This document shows positions 1-6,679 of a DNA stretch of 6,693 nt, piece after piece (positions within the stretch are counted from its first letter, which is position 1; every line of letters starts with the position of its first letter). The notes beneath the pieces are model-generated. The model was not told where the DNA came from. It made no database searches and worked only from the letters and a program-made list of their open reading frames with translations. Made by a program: the position numbers and the translations under genes. Origin of the DNA: Alphaproteobacteria bacterium (lineage in GTDB: Bacteria; Pseudomonadota; Alphaproteobacteria; BOG-932; Roseiterribacteraceae); assembly GCA_903970575.1 (NCBI GenBank), contig CAJCJC010000099.1, forward strand, positions 1 through 6,693, read 5' to 3'.

Positions 1-903
1 GCGTTCCTGACCGTTCAGGAGGGCTGCGACAAATTCTGCAGCTTCTGCGTCGTGCCTTATACGCGGGGCGCTGAATACTCTCGCCCGGTGGGCGACATCC
101 TGATCGAGGCGCGCGCGTTGGTCTCGGGCGGCGCGCGCGAACTGACGCTGCTGGGGCAGAACGTCAATGCGTTTCATGGCCTGGACGCGGACGGCGGCGC
201 ATGGACTCTGGCGCGGTTGATCGCGGCCATCGCCGATATGCCGGGCGTGGAGCGCATACGCTACACCACCTCGCACCCGCATGACATGGATGACGCGCTG
301 ATCGAGGCGCATCGCGATATCGCCAAATTGATGCCATTCCTTCATCTACCGGTCCAAAGCGGATCGGACCGCATCCTCGCGCGCATGAACCGCAAGCACA
401 CCGCGGCGGACTATCTCAAGATCGTCGACCGGCTGCGCGCCGCGCGGCCCGACATCGCGCTGTCGAGCGATTTCATCGTCGGCTTTCCGGGCGAGAGCGA
501 GGCGGATTTCGAGGCCACCCTCGATCTGGTTAACCGGGTTGGTTTCAGCCAGGCCTACTCCTTCAAATACAGCCCCCGGCCTGGAACGCCCGCCTCGGTT
601 TCGGACATGCAGGTGGCGGAGCCTGTAAAGGCCGAACGGCTGGCGCGGCTGCAGGCGGCGATCATGGCGGGCCAGATGCGGTTCAACCAGGAATCGGTTG
701 GGGCGATCGCGCCTGTGCTGTTCGACCGGCTGGGCGCGAAGCCGGGCCAGTTACACGGCCGGACGCCGCATATGCAATCGGTGCATGTCCAAGCGCCGGA
801 ACGCCTTATGGGCCGGACGCTGCCGGTCCTCATCCAGGCGGCCCGCGCGCTGAGCCTACAAGGTTCCCTGGACATTGGGGTGCCGGAAGGGATGGTTGCT
901 TGA
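1..903 (+). CDS. miaB: MiaB tRNA-2-methylthio-N6-dimethylallyladenosine synthase, 5'-truncated by window edge
   Basis: Radical-SAM methylthiotransferase that adds the methylthio group to i6A37 in tRNAs reading UNN codons, using SAM and two Fe-S clusters (family knowledge). The reading frame is open from base 1; 300 residues are visible, so roughly a third of the usual 440-470 residues is missing, including the N-terminal UPF0004 domain. Visible residues 9, 13 and 16 form the radical-SAM CxxxCxxC cluster (context G-C-D-K-F-C-S-F-C). LLGQNVNAF (51-58 region), [13 protein letters not shown] (114-126) and [10 protein letters not shown] (157-166) are characteristic of MiaB. The last 60 or so residues, with [17 protein letters not shown], form the TRAM RNA-binding domain. 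The internal GTG at 52 lies inside the cysteine motif context and is not a start. The stop TGA (901-903) overlaps the TTG start of the next gene. MtaB and RimO relatives are less likely, given these motifs and the phoH-ybeY neighbourhood. Confidence 0.96.
   Translation, partial: AFLTVQEGCDKFCSFCVVPYTRGAEYSRPVGDILIEARALVSGGARELTLLGQNVNAFHGLDADGGAWTLARLIAAIADMPGVERIRYTTSHPHDMDDALIEAHRDIAKLMPFLHLPVQSGSDRILARMNRKHTAADYLKIVDRLRAARPDIALSSDFIVGFPGESEADFEATLDLVNRVGFSQAYSFKYSPRPGTPASVSDMQVAEPVKAERLARLQAAIMAGQMRFNQESVGAIAPVLFDRLGAKPGQLHGRTPHMQSVHVQAPERLMGRTLPVLIQAARALSLQGSLDIGVPEGMVA
885..892 (+). promoter_or_regulatory. Ribosome binding site for the phoH-like gene
   Basis: GGAAGGGA lies inside the end of miaB, 7 nt before a TTG codon at 900. 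It is one of the clearest Shine-Dalgarno sequences in the window and supports the uncommon TTG as the true start of the phoH-like gene. Confidence 0.6.
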
Positions 904-1913
904 GCCGCGTCGCCGATTGCCGGATCGAGCTGTCTTTCGACGACAATCGTCGTTTGCCGCTGCTTTACGGCGAGCATAACGCCAATTTGGCGCGCATAGA
1001 GCGGCAGCTGGGCGTCAGACTGGCGACCCGCGGCAATATCGTGAATATCGCGGGGCCGGAGCATTCCGCCGAAGCCGCCCGGTCGGTCCTAACGGAATTA
1101 TGGCGGCGGACATCGATCGATCATGCGCTCGGCCCCGCCGAGATCGACGCCGTCCTTCGGCTGGAGCCGCGCGGCGCGGCGACGACAGGAACCCAACCCG
1201 AAAGCCCTGTCATTCGGACGCGGCGTCGAACGATCGCCGCCCGAACGCCGACCCAGGCGACGTATCTGCGGGCGATGGAGAATAATCAATTGGTGATCGG
1301 CGCGGGCCCCGCCGGCACCGGAAAGACGTATCTGGCCGTCGCCCAGGCCGTCGCGGCGTTGCAGAATGGGCAGGTGGACCGGATCATCGTCTCGCGCCCC
1401 GCGATCGAGGCGGGGGAACGGCTGGGTTTTCTGCCGGGCGATTTGCGCGACAAGGTCGATCCCTATCTGCGGCCGATCTATGACGCGCTGGGCGATCTGC
1501 TCTCGGCCGATCAGGTGGAAAAGCGGATCGAGACGGGCGAGATCGAGATCGCGCCGCTGGCGTTCATGCGCGGCCGAACCCTGGCCCACGCGTTCGTGAT
1601 CCTGGACGAGGCGCAGAATACGACTGTGATGCAGATGAAGATGGCGCTGACCCGTCTGGGCGAGGGAAGCCGGATGGTGGTGAACGGCGACCCTGGGCAG
1701 ATCGATCTGCCCGGCGGCGTGCGGTCCGGCCTGATCGACGCCATCGATATACTGGACGGCGTCGAGGGCGTGGGCATCGTTCGCTTCAACGAAGGCGACG
1801 TTGTGCGCCTGCCGCTCGTCGCGCGGATCGTCCGCGCCTACGCCAGGGCGGCCGACGCGGCCGAAAGCGCCGCGGCTTTGGCCCGGGCGTCGCGGACGGC
1901 GAAACCGCAATGA
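900..1913 (+). CDS. ybeZ: PhoH-like P-loop ATPase (YbeZ family)
   Basis: Predicted cytosolic ATPase of the PhoH/YbeZ family, 337 aa, which is the usual length. The family is thought to act in RNA metabolism and to work with the endoribonuclease YbeY, encoded next door. Residues 1-100 are an N-terminal module whose [18 protein letters not shown] segment (about 22-39) suggests a KH-like fold (inference). The PhoH domain starts near residue 115: Walker A GPAGTGKT at 136-143, the family signature [17 protein letters not shown] at 166-182, Walker B VILDEAQN at 233-240 and the sensor-like [10 protein letters not shown] at 262-271. All core residues are intact. The C-terminus is Ala/Arg-rich and probably disordered. 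The TTG start at 900 is chosen because it follows a good ribosome binding site and gives MSR..., a family-like beginning; it overlaps miaB by 4 nt, implying coupled translation. The original phosphate-starvation role of PhoH should not be transferred to this paralogue. Confidence 0.95.
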   Translation: MSRVADCRIELSFDDNRRLPLLYGEHNANLARIERQLGVRLATRGNIVNIAGPEHSAEAARSVLTELWRRTSIDHALGPAEIDAVLRLEPRGAATTGTQPESPVIRTRRRTIAARTPTQATYLRAMENNQLVIGAGPAGTGKTYLAVAQAVAALQNGQVDRIIVSRPAIEAGERLGFLPGDLRDKVDPYLRPIYDALGDLLSADQVEKRIETGEIEIAPLAFMRGRTLAHAFVILDEAQNTTVMQMKMALTRLGEGSRMVVNGDPGQIDLPGGVRSGLIDAIDILDGVEGVGIVRFNEGDVVRLPLVARIVRAYARAADAAESAAALARASRTAKPQ

Positions 1914-2413
1914 CCGAAAATCCGCGCATCGCGCTCGAAATCGAGGACCCGCGCTGGACGAGTGCGATCCCGGATATCGCGGCGCTACTGGAGCGCGCGA
2001 TCGGCGTCGCGCTTGAAGACTTGCCGAGCGCCAGACCGATCGAGGTCGGCGTCAGGCTGGTCGATGACGGCGCCATCCAGGGGTTGAATCGCGACTGGCG
2101 CGGCCGCGATAAGCCGACCAACGTTCTGTCGTTCCCCATGGGCGATCCGGCGCCGGTGGCCGACCCGGCGTTTCCATGGCTGCTCGGCGACATCGTCATG
2201 AGCTTCGACACCGTCGCGGCGGAGTGCGCGCGAGACCATAAGGCGCTCGACCGCCATGCCGCGCATCTCGCGATCCACGCGGCGCTGCACCTGATCGGGC
2301 ACGATCACGAGGACGACGCCGAGGCCGAGGCGATGGAGGCGTTGGAGGTCAGGCTGCTGGCCCGTCTCGGAATCGCCGACCCCTACGCCGAGGGCGGGGA
2401 GCGCGCGGCGTGA
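1910..2413 (+). CDS. ybeY: YbeY endoribonuclease / rRNA maturation factor
   Basis: Zinc-dependent single-strand endoribonuclease required for 16S rRNA 3'-end maturation and 70S ribosome quality control in the bacteria studied (family knowledge). The 167-residue length is normal. The metal site H-x3-H-x5-H is present at His123, His127 and His133 in the segment HAALHLIGHDH; family members more often have Gly after the first His and Tyr where His131 sits here, both tolerated positions. The conserved LNRDWRGRDKPTNVLSFP block (about 59-76), which lines the basic substrate channel, is also intact. The ATG at 1910 overlaps the stop of the phoH-like gene (ATGA), and the only upstream Shine-Dalgarno-like sequence is a weak GGACGG at 1894-1899, so initiation probably depends on coupling. 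Adjacency to the PhoH-like ATPase matches the E. coli ybeZ-ybeY pair. Confidence 0.95.
   Translation: MTENPRIALEIEDPRWTSAIPDIAALLERAIGVALEDLPSARPIEVGVRLVDDGAIQGLNRDWRGRDKPTNVLSFPMGDPAPVADPAFPWLLGDIVMSFDTVAAECARDHKALDRHAAHLAIHAALHLIGHDHEDDAEAEAMEALEVRLLARLGIADPYAEGGERAA
2396..2401 (+). promoter_or_regulatory. Ribosome binding site for the corC-like gene
   Basis: GGGGAG within the last codons of ybeY, 8 nt before the GTG at 2410. It supports this GTG as the start of the CorC-like gene. Confidence 0.5.
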
Positions 2414-3234
2414 GCGGCCTTAGGGATCTGTTTCGCGGCGGCGCCAATGGACGCCGCGAATTGCTGCCGCCGCTGGTCGAGGACCCGAATGGCCCACCCG
2501 CGACCCAGCAATCGCATGAGCGGATATTGATCGCCAATATCCTGGAAATCCGTGACCAGCCCGTGTCCGACCTGATGGTGCCCCGCGCCGACATTATAGC
2601 GGTGGACGCGGATACGGAGCGCGCGCCCTTGCTGCGGCTTTTGGCGTCCAAGCCGCATAGCCGGCTGCCGGTCTATCGCGAGACGCTGGACGACGTTATC
2701 GGCATTATTCATATCAAGGACGTGCTGGCGGCGATCGCCGACGACCGGGACTTCAGCTTGCCGGAGCTCGTGCGGCCGGTTTCGATCATCGCCCCGTCGA
2801 TGCGCGTGCTGGACCTGTTGCTGGAGATGCGCAAGACGCGACAGCATATGGCGTTGGTGGTCGACGAGTTTGGCGGCATCGACGGGTTGATTACGATCGA
2901 GGATCTGGTCGAGGGCATCGTGGGCGAGATCACCGACGAGCATGACCGCGACATCCCGGCTGAGCTTGTCGACCGCCCCGATGGCTCTCTGTTCGCCGAC
3001 GCGCGCGTCCCCATCGAAACCTTCGAGGCGCGGGTTGGGCCGGTGCTCGATCAGGAAGAGCGGGACGAGGTCGATACGCTGGGCGGCCTTGTCTTCTCCC
3101 TCGCCGGGCGTGTGCCTGGCCGAGGCGAACTTTTAACGCATCATTCGGGCCTCGAATTCGAAATTCTGGATGCCGACGCGCGTCGGATCAAGCGAATCCG
3201 GGTCCGCAATCCGCCGCCGCCCACATCCAAGTGA
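2410..3234 (+). CDS. ybeX: CorC/YbeX/HlyC-family CBS-domain protein
   Basis: Soluble CBS-pair protein of the CorC/YbeX group, 274 aa. Members were linked to Mg2+/Co2+ efflux and, for YbeX in E. coli, to ribosome and Mg2+ homeostasis; the biochemical activity is uncertain. Residues about 53-112 form CBS 1 (DLMVPRADIIAVD, then SRLPVY and GIIHIKDVL), about 119-176 form CBS 2 (PVSIIAPSMRVLDLL, then HMALVVDEFGGIDGLITIEDLVEGIVGEI in outline), and about 190-268 form the CorC_HlyC domain (ADARV, DTLGGLVF, GRVPGRGE). There is no N-terminal DUF21 transmembrane domain, which separates it from the membrane-embedded CorB/CorC type transporters. The N-terminal 35 residues are low in conservation and start after a GTG at 2410 that overlaps the ybeY stop (GTGA). 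It lies between ybeY and lnt, as ybeX does in E. coli. Names such as hemolysin C for this family are historical and misleading. Confidence 0.92.
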   Translation: MSGLRDLFRGGANGRRELLPPLVEDPNGPPATQQSHERILIANILEIRDQPVSDLMVPRADIIAVDADTERAPLLRLLASKPHSRLPVYRETLDDVIGIIHIKDVLAAIADDRDFSLPELVRPVSIIAPSMRVLDLLLEMRKTRQHMALVVDEFGGIDGLITIEDLVEGIVGEITDEHDRDIPAELVDRPDGSLFADARVPIETFEARVGPVLDQEERDEVDTLGGLVFSLAGRVPGRGELLTHHSGLEFEILDADARRIKRIRVRNPPPPTSK

Positions 3235-4847
3235 CCGCCATGAACGTCACGAAACGGCCTTTCCCCGGACTGGCCGCCCTTATCGTTGCGGCGGCGGATT
3301 GGTTTCGAAGCCTGCGTGGGTGGCGCAGGGTCGTCGCGGCGATCGCGGCCGGCGGCCTCGCCTCGCTGTCGCTGCCGCCGGGCGATGCGTTGCCGCTGCT
3401 GTGGGTCGCGATCCCCATCTTCATCTGGATCCTGGAGTCGGCGCAAAGCCGCAAAGCCGCCTTCTGGCTCGGCTGGTGCTTTAGCTTCGGCTATCTCGCG
3501 GTCAGTCTCTATTGGCTCACCTTCGCCCTGTTCGTCGCGATCGACCGATATTGGTGGCTGGTGCCGTTCGCCAGCAATGGGCTGGCCGCAGGGCTATCGT
3601 TCTACTTCGCGCTGGGAACGATGCTTGCGACCATGCTGGTCGCGCGGGACCGGCCGCTCGCGCGCTGTCTGGTCCTGGTCGCGATGTGGAGCCTGGCCGA
3701 ATGGGTGCGCGGCCACGCGCTGACGGGATTTCCATGGAACCTGCCCGGCTATGCCTGGACCGAATATCCCTGGCTGATCCAGAACGCCGCGTGGATCGGA
3801 ATTTATGGGGTTACCGTCCTGACCTTGCTGGCGCCGGCCCTGGCGTCGCTGCTAGGGAGCCGCGCGGCATCGGCCGCGACCGGGCGCAAAGCCACGCTGG
3901 CGGGGCTCGGCATAATGGCAGTGGCGGCGCTTTTCGGCTTGCTGCGCCTGCCGGACGGTCCGACGCCGACAGTGCCCGGCGTTCGGCTGCGCCTTGTTCA
4001 GCCAAGCATCGAGCAGAGTCTCAAATGGGTCGATGGCCGCTATAACGAGAATCTTCGGCGGCACATAAAATTGTCGCTGGAGCCGGCGGCCGCCCTACCC
4101 AACATCATCATCTGGCCGGAAGCCGCCGAGCCCTATCCAATCGACGATCATCCTGACAACGCCAGGGCGCTGGCGTCGATCCTCAAGCCCGGCCAGCTCC
4201 TGGCGACGGGGATCGCCCGCGATTTCCTGAGCGCCAATCCGCCAACCTTTCGGGACAGCCTCGAAGTGCTGGACAGCAAAGGCGATATCGTCGCCGTTTA
4301 CGACAAATTCCATTACGTGCCATTCGGCGAATACATGCCGCTGAGCCGCTGGCTGCCGATCGTCCAGGCGGTGGCGGCGGGCGATATCGAGCCCACCGAA
4401 GGCCCCGGGCCGGTGACGATTACGATTCCGGGATTCCCGCCGGTTGGCCCGCTGATCTGCTACGAAGTGATCTTTCCACACGATGTCGTGGACGAGGAAC
4501 ATCGGCCGGACTGGCTGATCGACGTCACCAACGATGGATGGTTCGGCCGCTCCGCGGGACCCTACCAGCATTTCGCGATGATGCGGGTCCGCGCGGTGGA
4601 GGAAGGTCTGCCGCTCGCCAACGCCGCCAATGACGGCATTTCGGGCGTGATCGATCCCTATGGCCGGGTCATCGCGAGGCTGGGGCTGGAGGGGGTCGGA
4701 ATCGTCGATTCCGATCTGCCGGTCCACATCGCAAAGACCCTTTACGCCAAAATCGGGGATTGGGCGTTTTTCATTATGGTGCTGGGGCTGAGCGTCGCCG
4801 GTGTCTTGCTGTCGCATGCCCCAGCGCGGCCGCGGACGAAGCCGTAA
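3231..4847 (+). CDS. lnt: Apolipoprotein N-acyltransferase
   Basis: Inner-membrane enzyme that transfers a fatty acyl chain from phospholipid to the N-terminal cysteine of apolipoproteins, the last step of lipoprotein maturation. With 538 aa it is of normal length. Hydrophobic segments lie at about 34-50, 55-70, 78-103, 113-137, 144-157, 184-209 and 221-240, followed by the nitrilase-like periplasmic domain (about 250-500) and a final membrane helix at 511-528. The catalytic triad is visible as Glu297 (IIWPEAAE), Lys359 (YDKFHYVPFGEY) and Cys410 (PLICYEVIFP); Glu367 in FGEY matches a further essential glutamate. VTNDGWFG (432-439) and QPSIEQSLKW (257-266) are typical. Two in-frame starts are possible: GTG 3231, overlapping corC by 4 nt like the other junctions, or ATG 3240, three codons later. 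Neither has a recognisable Shine-Dalgarno sequence, so the start is uncertain by three residues. The gene closes the coupled operon. Confidence 0.95.
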   Translation: MTAMNVTKRPFPGLAALIVAAADWFRSLRGWRRVVAAIAAGGLASLSLPPGDALPLLWVAIPIFIWILESAQSRKAAFWLGWCFSFGYLAVSLYWLTFALFVAIDRYWWLVPFASNGLAAGLSFYFALGTMLATMLVARDRPLARCLVLVAMWSLAEWVRGHALTGFPWNLPGYAWTEYPWLIQNAAWIGIYGVTVLTLLAPALASLLGSRAASAATGRKATLAGLGIMAVAALFGLLRLPDGPTPTVPGVRLRLVQPSIEQSLKWVDGRYNENLRRHIKLSLEPAAALPNIIIWPEAAEPYPIDDHPDNARALASILKPGQLLATGIARDFLSANPPTFRDSLEVLDSKGDIVAVYDKFHYVPFGEYMPLSRWLPIVQAVAAGDIEPTEGPGPVTITIPGFPPVGPLICYEVIFPHDVVDEEHRPDWLIDVTNDGWFGRSAGPYQHFAMMRVRAVEEGLPLANAANDGISGVIDPYGRVIARLGLEGVGIVDSDLPVHIAKTLYAKIGDWAFFIMVLGLSVAGVLLSHAPARPRTKP

Positions 4848-4863
4848 CGGTCCAATCTCGTCC

Positions 4864-4900
4864 ATGACCACCGCGTGTGGCCGTGATATGAAACGGCCGC
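4864..4900 (+). promoter_or_regulatory. Candidate promoter with inverted repeat before the Xre gene
   Basis: The 71-nt spacer between lnt and the Xre gene contains GGCCGT (4879-4884) and its exact complement ACGGCC (4893-4898), separated by 8 nt; through a G-T wobble and one more pair the arms extend to 4877-4900. The 8-nt centre with its flanks contains TATGAA (4887-4892), a 4-of-6 match to a -10 box, and ATGACC (4864-4869) lies 17 nt upstream as a 4-of-6 match to a -35 box. A start of transcription near 4900 would leave a short leader. No T-run follows, so a rho-independent terminator for lnt is unlikely. The repeat could be an operator, for example for autorepression by the Xre protein, or simply an RNA hairpin; this is inference. 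Confidence 0.35.
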
Positions 4901-4906
4901 GAAACG

Positions 4907-4910
4907 AGGA
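4907..4910 (+). promoter_or_regulatory. Ribosome binding site for the Xre gene
   Basis: AGGA, within GAGGACGGGCGGG, 8 nt before the ATG at 4919. It favours this ATG over downstream alternatives. Confidence 0.55.
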
Positions 4911-4918
4911 CGGGCGGG

Positions 4919-5395
4919 ATGCAGGCGACACCACGGGACGGAAAGCGCAGAGGCGCGCGGCCGAAAATCGATCAGCCCAGCCCCGTGGACGTGCATGTCG
5001 GCGCCCGCGTGCGCCTGCGCCGGACGCTTCTCGGCATGAGCCAGGAAAAACTGGGCAACGCCGTCGGGCTTACCTTTCAGCAAATCCAGAAATATGAGCG
5101 CGGCGCGAACCGCATCGGCGCAAGCCGTCTTTTCGAGATGTCGCGCATCCTTGAGGTTCCGATCCAGTTTTTCTTCGATGAAATGGCGAGCGAACCCGCC
5201 GCGGCGCGCTACGAACCGGCGATCGGAGAAATCGACCACAAAAGCGAATTGCCGGAACAGGACCCAATAATGAAGCGCGAGACGCTGGAGCTTGTCCGCG
5301 CTTATTACCGAATTCCGGAACCGCAAATCCGTCGCCGGCTGTTCGATCTCGCGAAAGCGCTCGCGAATCTCGCATCGCCGCGCAAACTCCCTTAA
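4919..5395 (+). CDS. Xre-family HTH transcriptional regulator
   Basis: Cytosolic DNA-binding protein of 158 aa. Residues 1-22 are a basic, probably disordered leader. The HTH_3/Cro-C1 domain spans about 27-88: helix 1 [14 protein letters not shown] (27-40), helix 2 [10 protein letters not shown] (41-50), recognition helix region [11 protein letters not shown] (52-62), then [20 protein letters not shown] (69-88). A linker follows, and a C-terminal helical region (about 117-153, [14 protein letters not shown] and [14 protein letters not shown]) that may mediate dimerisation. This is the conserved alphaproteobacterial type resembling rhizobial PhrR, described as low-pH-inducible, and as I recall it commonly lies upstream of metK. 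The targets are not shown by the sequence; palindromes in the spacers on both sides make autoregulation and control of metK reasonable guesses. ATG 4919 has a ribosome binding site, but the weakly conserved first 20 residues leave some doubt about the start. Confidence 0.9.
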   Translation: MQATPRDGKRRGARPKIDQPSPVDVHVGARVRLRRTLLGMSQEKLGNAVGLTFQQIQKYERGANRIGASRLFEMSRILEVPIQFFFDEMASEPAAARYEPAIGEIDHKSELPEQDPIMKRETLELVRAYYRIPEPQIRRRLFDLAKALANLASPRKLP

Positions 5396-5408
5396 GCCCA
5401 TGACGCTT

Positions 5409-5424
5409 GGCGCTGGACAGCGCC
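5409..5424 (+). promoter_or_regulatory. Perfect palindrome in the metK leader, overlapping a candidate -35 box
   Basis: GGCGCTG (5409-5415) and CAGCGCC (5418-5424) are exact complements around a 2-nt centre. The centre of the palindrome includes TGGACA (5414-5419), a 5-of-6 match to a -35 box; weak -10 candidates are TGTATC (5436-5441, spacer 16) or TATCTG (5438-5443, spacer 18). If transcribed it would be a strong small hairpin, but no T-run follows, so it is not a standard terminator. An operator for a dimeric regulator is one reading. I could not fit the 79-nt spacer to the SAM-II or SAM/SAH riboswitch patterns by eye. Confidence 0.4.
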
Positions 5425-5461
5425 CGCCGCCGCCCTGTATCTGTGCCCGTCGAACGATTTT

Positions 5462-5465
5462 GGAG
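5462..5465 (+). promoter_or_regulatory. Ribosome binding site for metK
   Basis: GGAG, 9 nt before the GTG at 5475. It decides the metK start in favour of this GTG and against any start in the in-frame open stretch that runs upstream into the Xre gene. Confidence 0.65.
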
Positions 5466-5474
5466 AGCCCTGGC

Positions 5475-6644
5475 GTGACCCTCGTCAATTATTTATTCAC
5501 AAGCGAATCCGTAGGCGAAGGCCACCCCGATAAAGTATGCGATCGCATTTCCGACGCGGTGGTCGATGTGTTCCTCTCCGCCGATCCCCAGGCGCGGGTC
5601 GCCTGCGAGACGCTGGCGACGACTAATAAGGTCGTTATCGCGGGCGAGGTTCGCGGACCGGCCTCGGTCACGTTCGACCTGATCGAGACCGCCGCGCGCG
5701 AGGCGATCAAGGATATCGGTTACGAGCAGGACGGGTTCCATTGGGAAACCGCCGATATCGAGGTTCTGCTGCACGCGCAATCGGTCGATATCGCGCAGGG
5801 CGTCGACGCGGCGGGCAACAAGGACGAGGGCGCCGGAGACCAGGGCATCATGTTTGGCTACGCCTGCCGGGAGACAGAAGCGTTGATGCCGGCGCCAATT
5901 TTCTATTCCCACGGCATTCTGCGCGGCATGGCGGAAACGCGGCACGCCAGCAAGACCTCCGGCCTCGGCCCCGACGCCAAGAGCCAGGTGACGCTCCAAT
6001 ACGAAAATGGCAAACCCGTGCGCGCAACGTCGGTGGTGGTTTCCACTCAGCATGACGCCGCGGTCGACCAGGACGAAATCCGCGAGATAGTCCGTCCCCA
6101 TGTTCTGAAAGTGCTGCCGGAAGGCTGGATGTGCGACGAGGAACATTTCTACGTGAACCCGACCGGGCGTTTCGTGATCGGCGGTCCGGACGGGGATTGC
6201 GGCCTGACCGGGCGTAAGATCATTGTCGACACCTATGGCGGCGCGGCCCCCCATGGCGGCGGCGCCTTCTCGGGCAAGGACCCCACCAAGGTGGATCGCT
6301 CCGCCGCCTATGCGGCGCGCTATCTGGCGAAGAATGTCGTCGCCGCGGAACTGGCGGAGCGCTGCACCATCCAGGTTTCCTATGCAATCGGCGTGTCGAA
6401 GCCGCTATCGGTCTATATCAACACCCACGACACCGGCCGCGTCGATGAAGAGAAACTGGCCCGCGTGTTGCAGGAACTGGTCGATCTGTCGCCGCGCGGC
6501 ATACGCCAGCATTTGTCGCTCAATCGGCCGATCTATGCCCGGACCGCAGCTTATGGGCATTTTGGGCGTACGCCCGACGCCGATGGCGGGTTCTCGTGGG
6601 AGCGCACCGATCTGGTCGATCAGTTGAAATCGGCGCTGGCCTGA
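5475..6644 (+). CDS. metK: S-adenosylmethionine synthetase (methionine adenosyltransferase)
   Basis: Cytosolic enzyme making S-adenosylmethionine from methionine and ATP with release of phosphate and pyrophosphate; it acts as a tetramer and needs Mg2+ and K+. The 389 residues cover all three MAT domains. Near the N-terminus [21 protein letters not shown] carries the catalytic His17 and Asp19 of GHPDK. The first family signature [12 protein letters not shown] is at 119-130, and the glycine-rich P-loop-like signature [16 protein letters not shown] at 261-276. [16 protein letters not shown] (233-248) and the C-terminal YGHFGR (360-365) are also typical. GTG 5475 is chosen as start because it has a ribosome binding site 9 nt upstream and places [11 protein letters not shown] where the family begins. 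The frame stays open a further 61 codons upstream, but that stretch overlaps the Xre gene and shows no MAT similarity. The product supplies the SAM used by MiaB, encoded in this same window. Confidence 0.97.
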   Translation: MTLVNYLFTSESVGEGHPDKVCDRISDAVVDVFLSADPQARVACETLATTNKVVIAGEVRGPASVTFDLIETAAREAIKDIGYEQDGFHWETADIEVLLHAQSVDIAQGVDAAGNKDEGAGDQGIMFGYACRETEALMPAPIFYSHGILRGMAETRHASKTSGLGPDAKSQVTLQYENGKPVRATSVVVSTQHDAAVDQDEIREIVRPHVLKVLPEGWMCDEEHFYVNPTGRFVIGGPDGDCGLTGRKIIVDTYGGAAPHGGGAFSGKDPTKVDRSAAYAARYLAKNVVAAELAERCTIQVSYAIGVSKPLSVYINTHDTGRVDEEKLARVLQELVDLSPRGIRQHLSLNRPIYARTAAYGHFGRTPDADGGFSWERTDLVDQLKSALA

Positions 6645-6652
6645 TGGGATCA

Positions 6653-6679
6653 CGGACCTGGCTGGTCCGCCCATAGGGC
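6653..6679 (+). repeat. Two adjacent small inverted repeats after metK
   Basis: CGGACC (6653-6658) pairs exactly with GGTCCG (6664-6669) around a 5-nt loop, and GCCC (6669-6672) pairs with GGGC (6676-6679) around a 3-nt loop; the two hairpins share base 6669 and exclude each other at that base only. No T-run follows within the window. They could shape translation start of the following gene or be chance in G+C-rich DNA. Confidence 0.3.

Noticed and set aside
1098..1910. A 270-codon minus-strand open frame opposite the phoH-like gene
   Set aside because: It is rich in Arg, Gly, His and Asp with no fold-like pattern, and the opposite strand has an intact, motif-complete gene.
3443..3458. Tandem 8-nt duplication GCAAAGCC inside lnt
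   Set aside because: Only two units, in frame-neutral context within an intact gene (SQSRKAAF region); easily chance or codon bias.
3512..4045. A 177-codon + strand frame inside lnt
   Set aside because: The lnt frame carries the membrane segments and leads into the catalytic domain; the alternative frame has no family features.
4848..4918. Rho-independent terminator after lnt
   Set aside because: The stem at 4877-4900 is followed by GAAACGAGG rather than a T-run.
5292..5474. A 61-codon upstream extension of the metK frame
   Set aside because: It overlaps the Xre gene in another frame, has no MAT similarity, and the GTG at 5475 has a good ribosome binding site and gives the family-typical N-terminus.
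5396..5474. A SAM riboswitch before metK
   Set aside because: The spacer has a hairpin, but I could not recognise conserved core sequences of SAM-II or SAM/SAH types; a covariance search would be decisive.
4095..5488. Long minus-strand open frames (4095-4934 and 4742-5488)
   Set aside because: They lie opposite lnt, the Xre gene and the metK leader, show no recognisable domain, and are expected mirror frames in G+C-rich coding DNA.
5493..6254. A 253-codon minus-strand open frame opposite metK
   Set aside because: It is a shadow of the highly constrained metK coding sequence, with no recognised motif.
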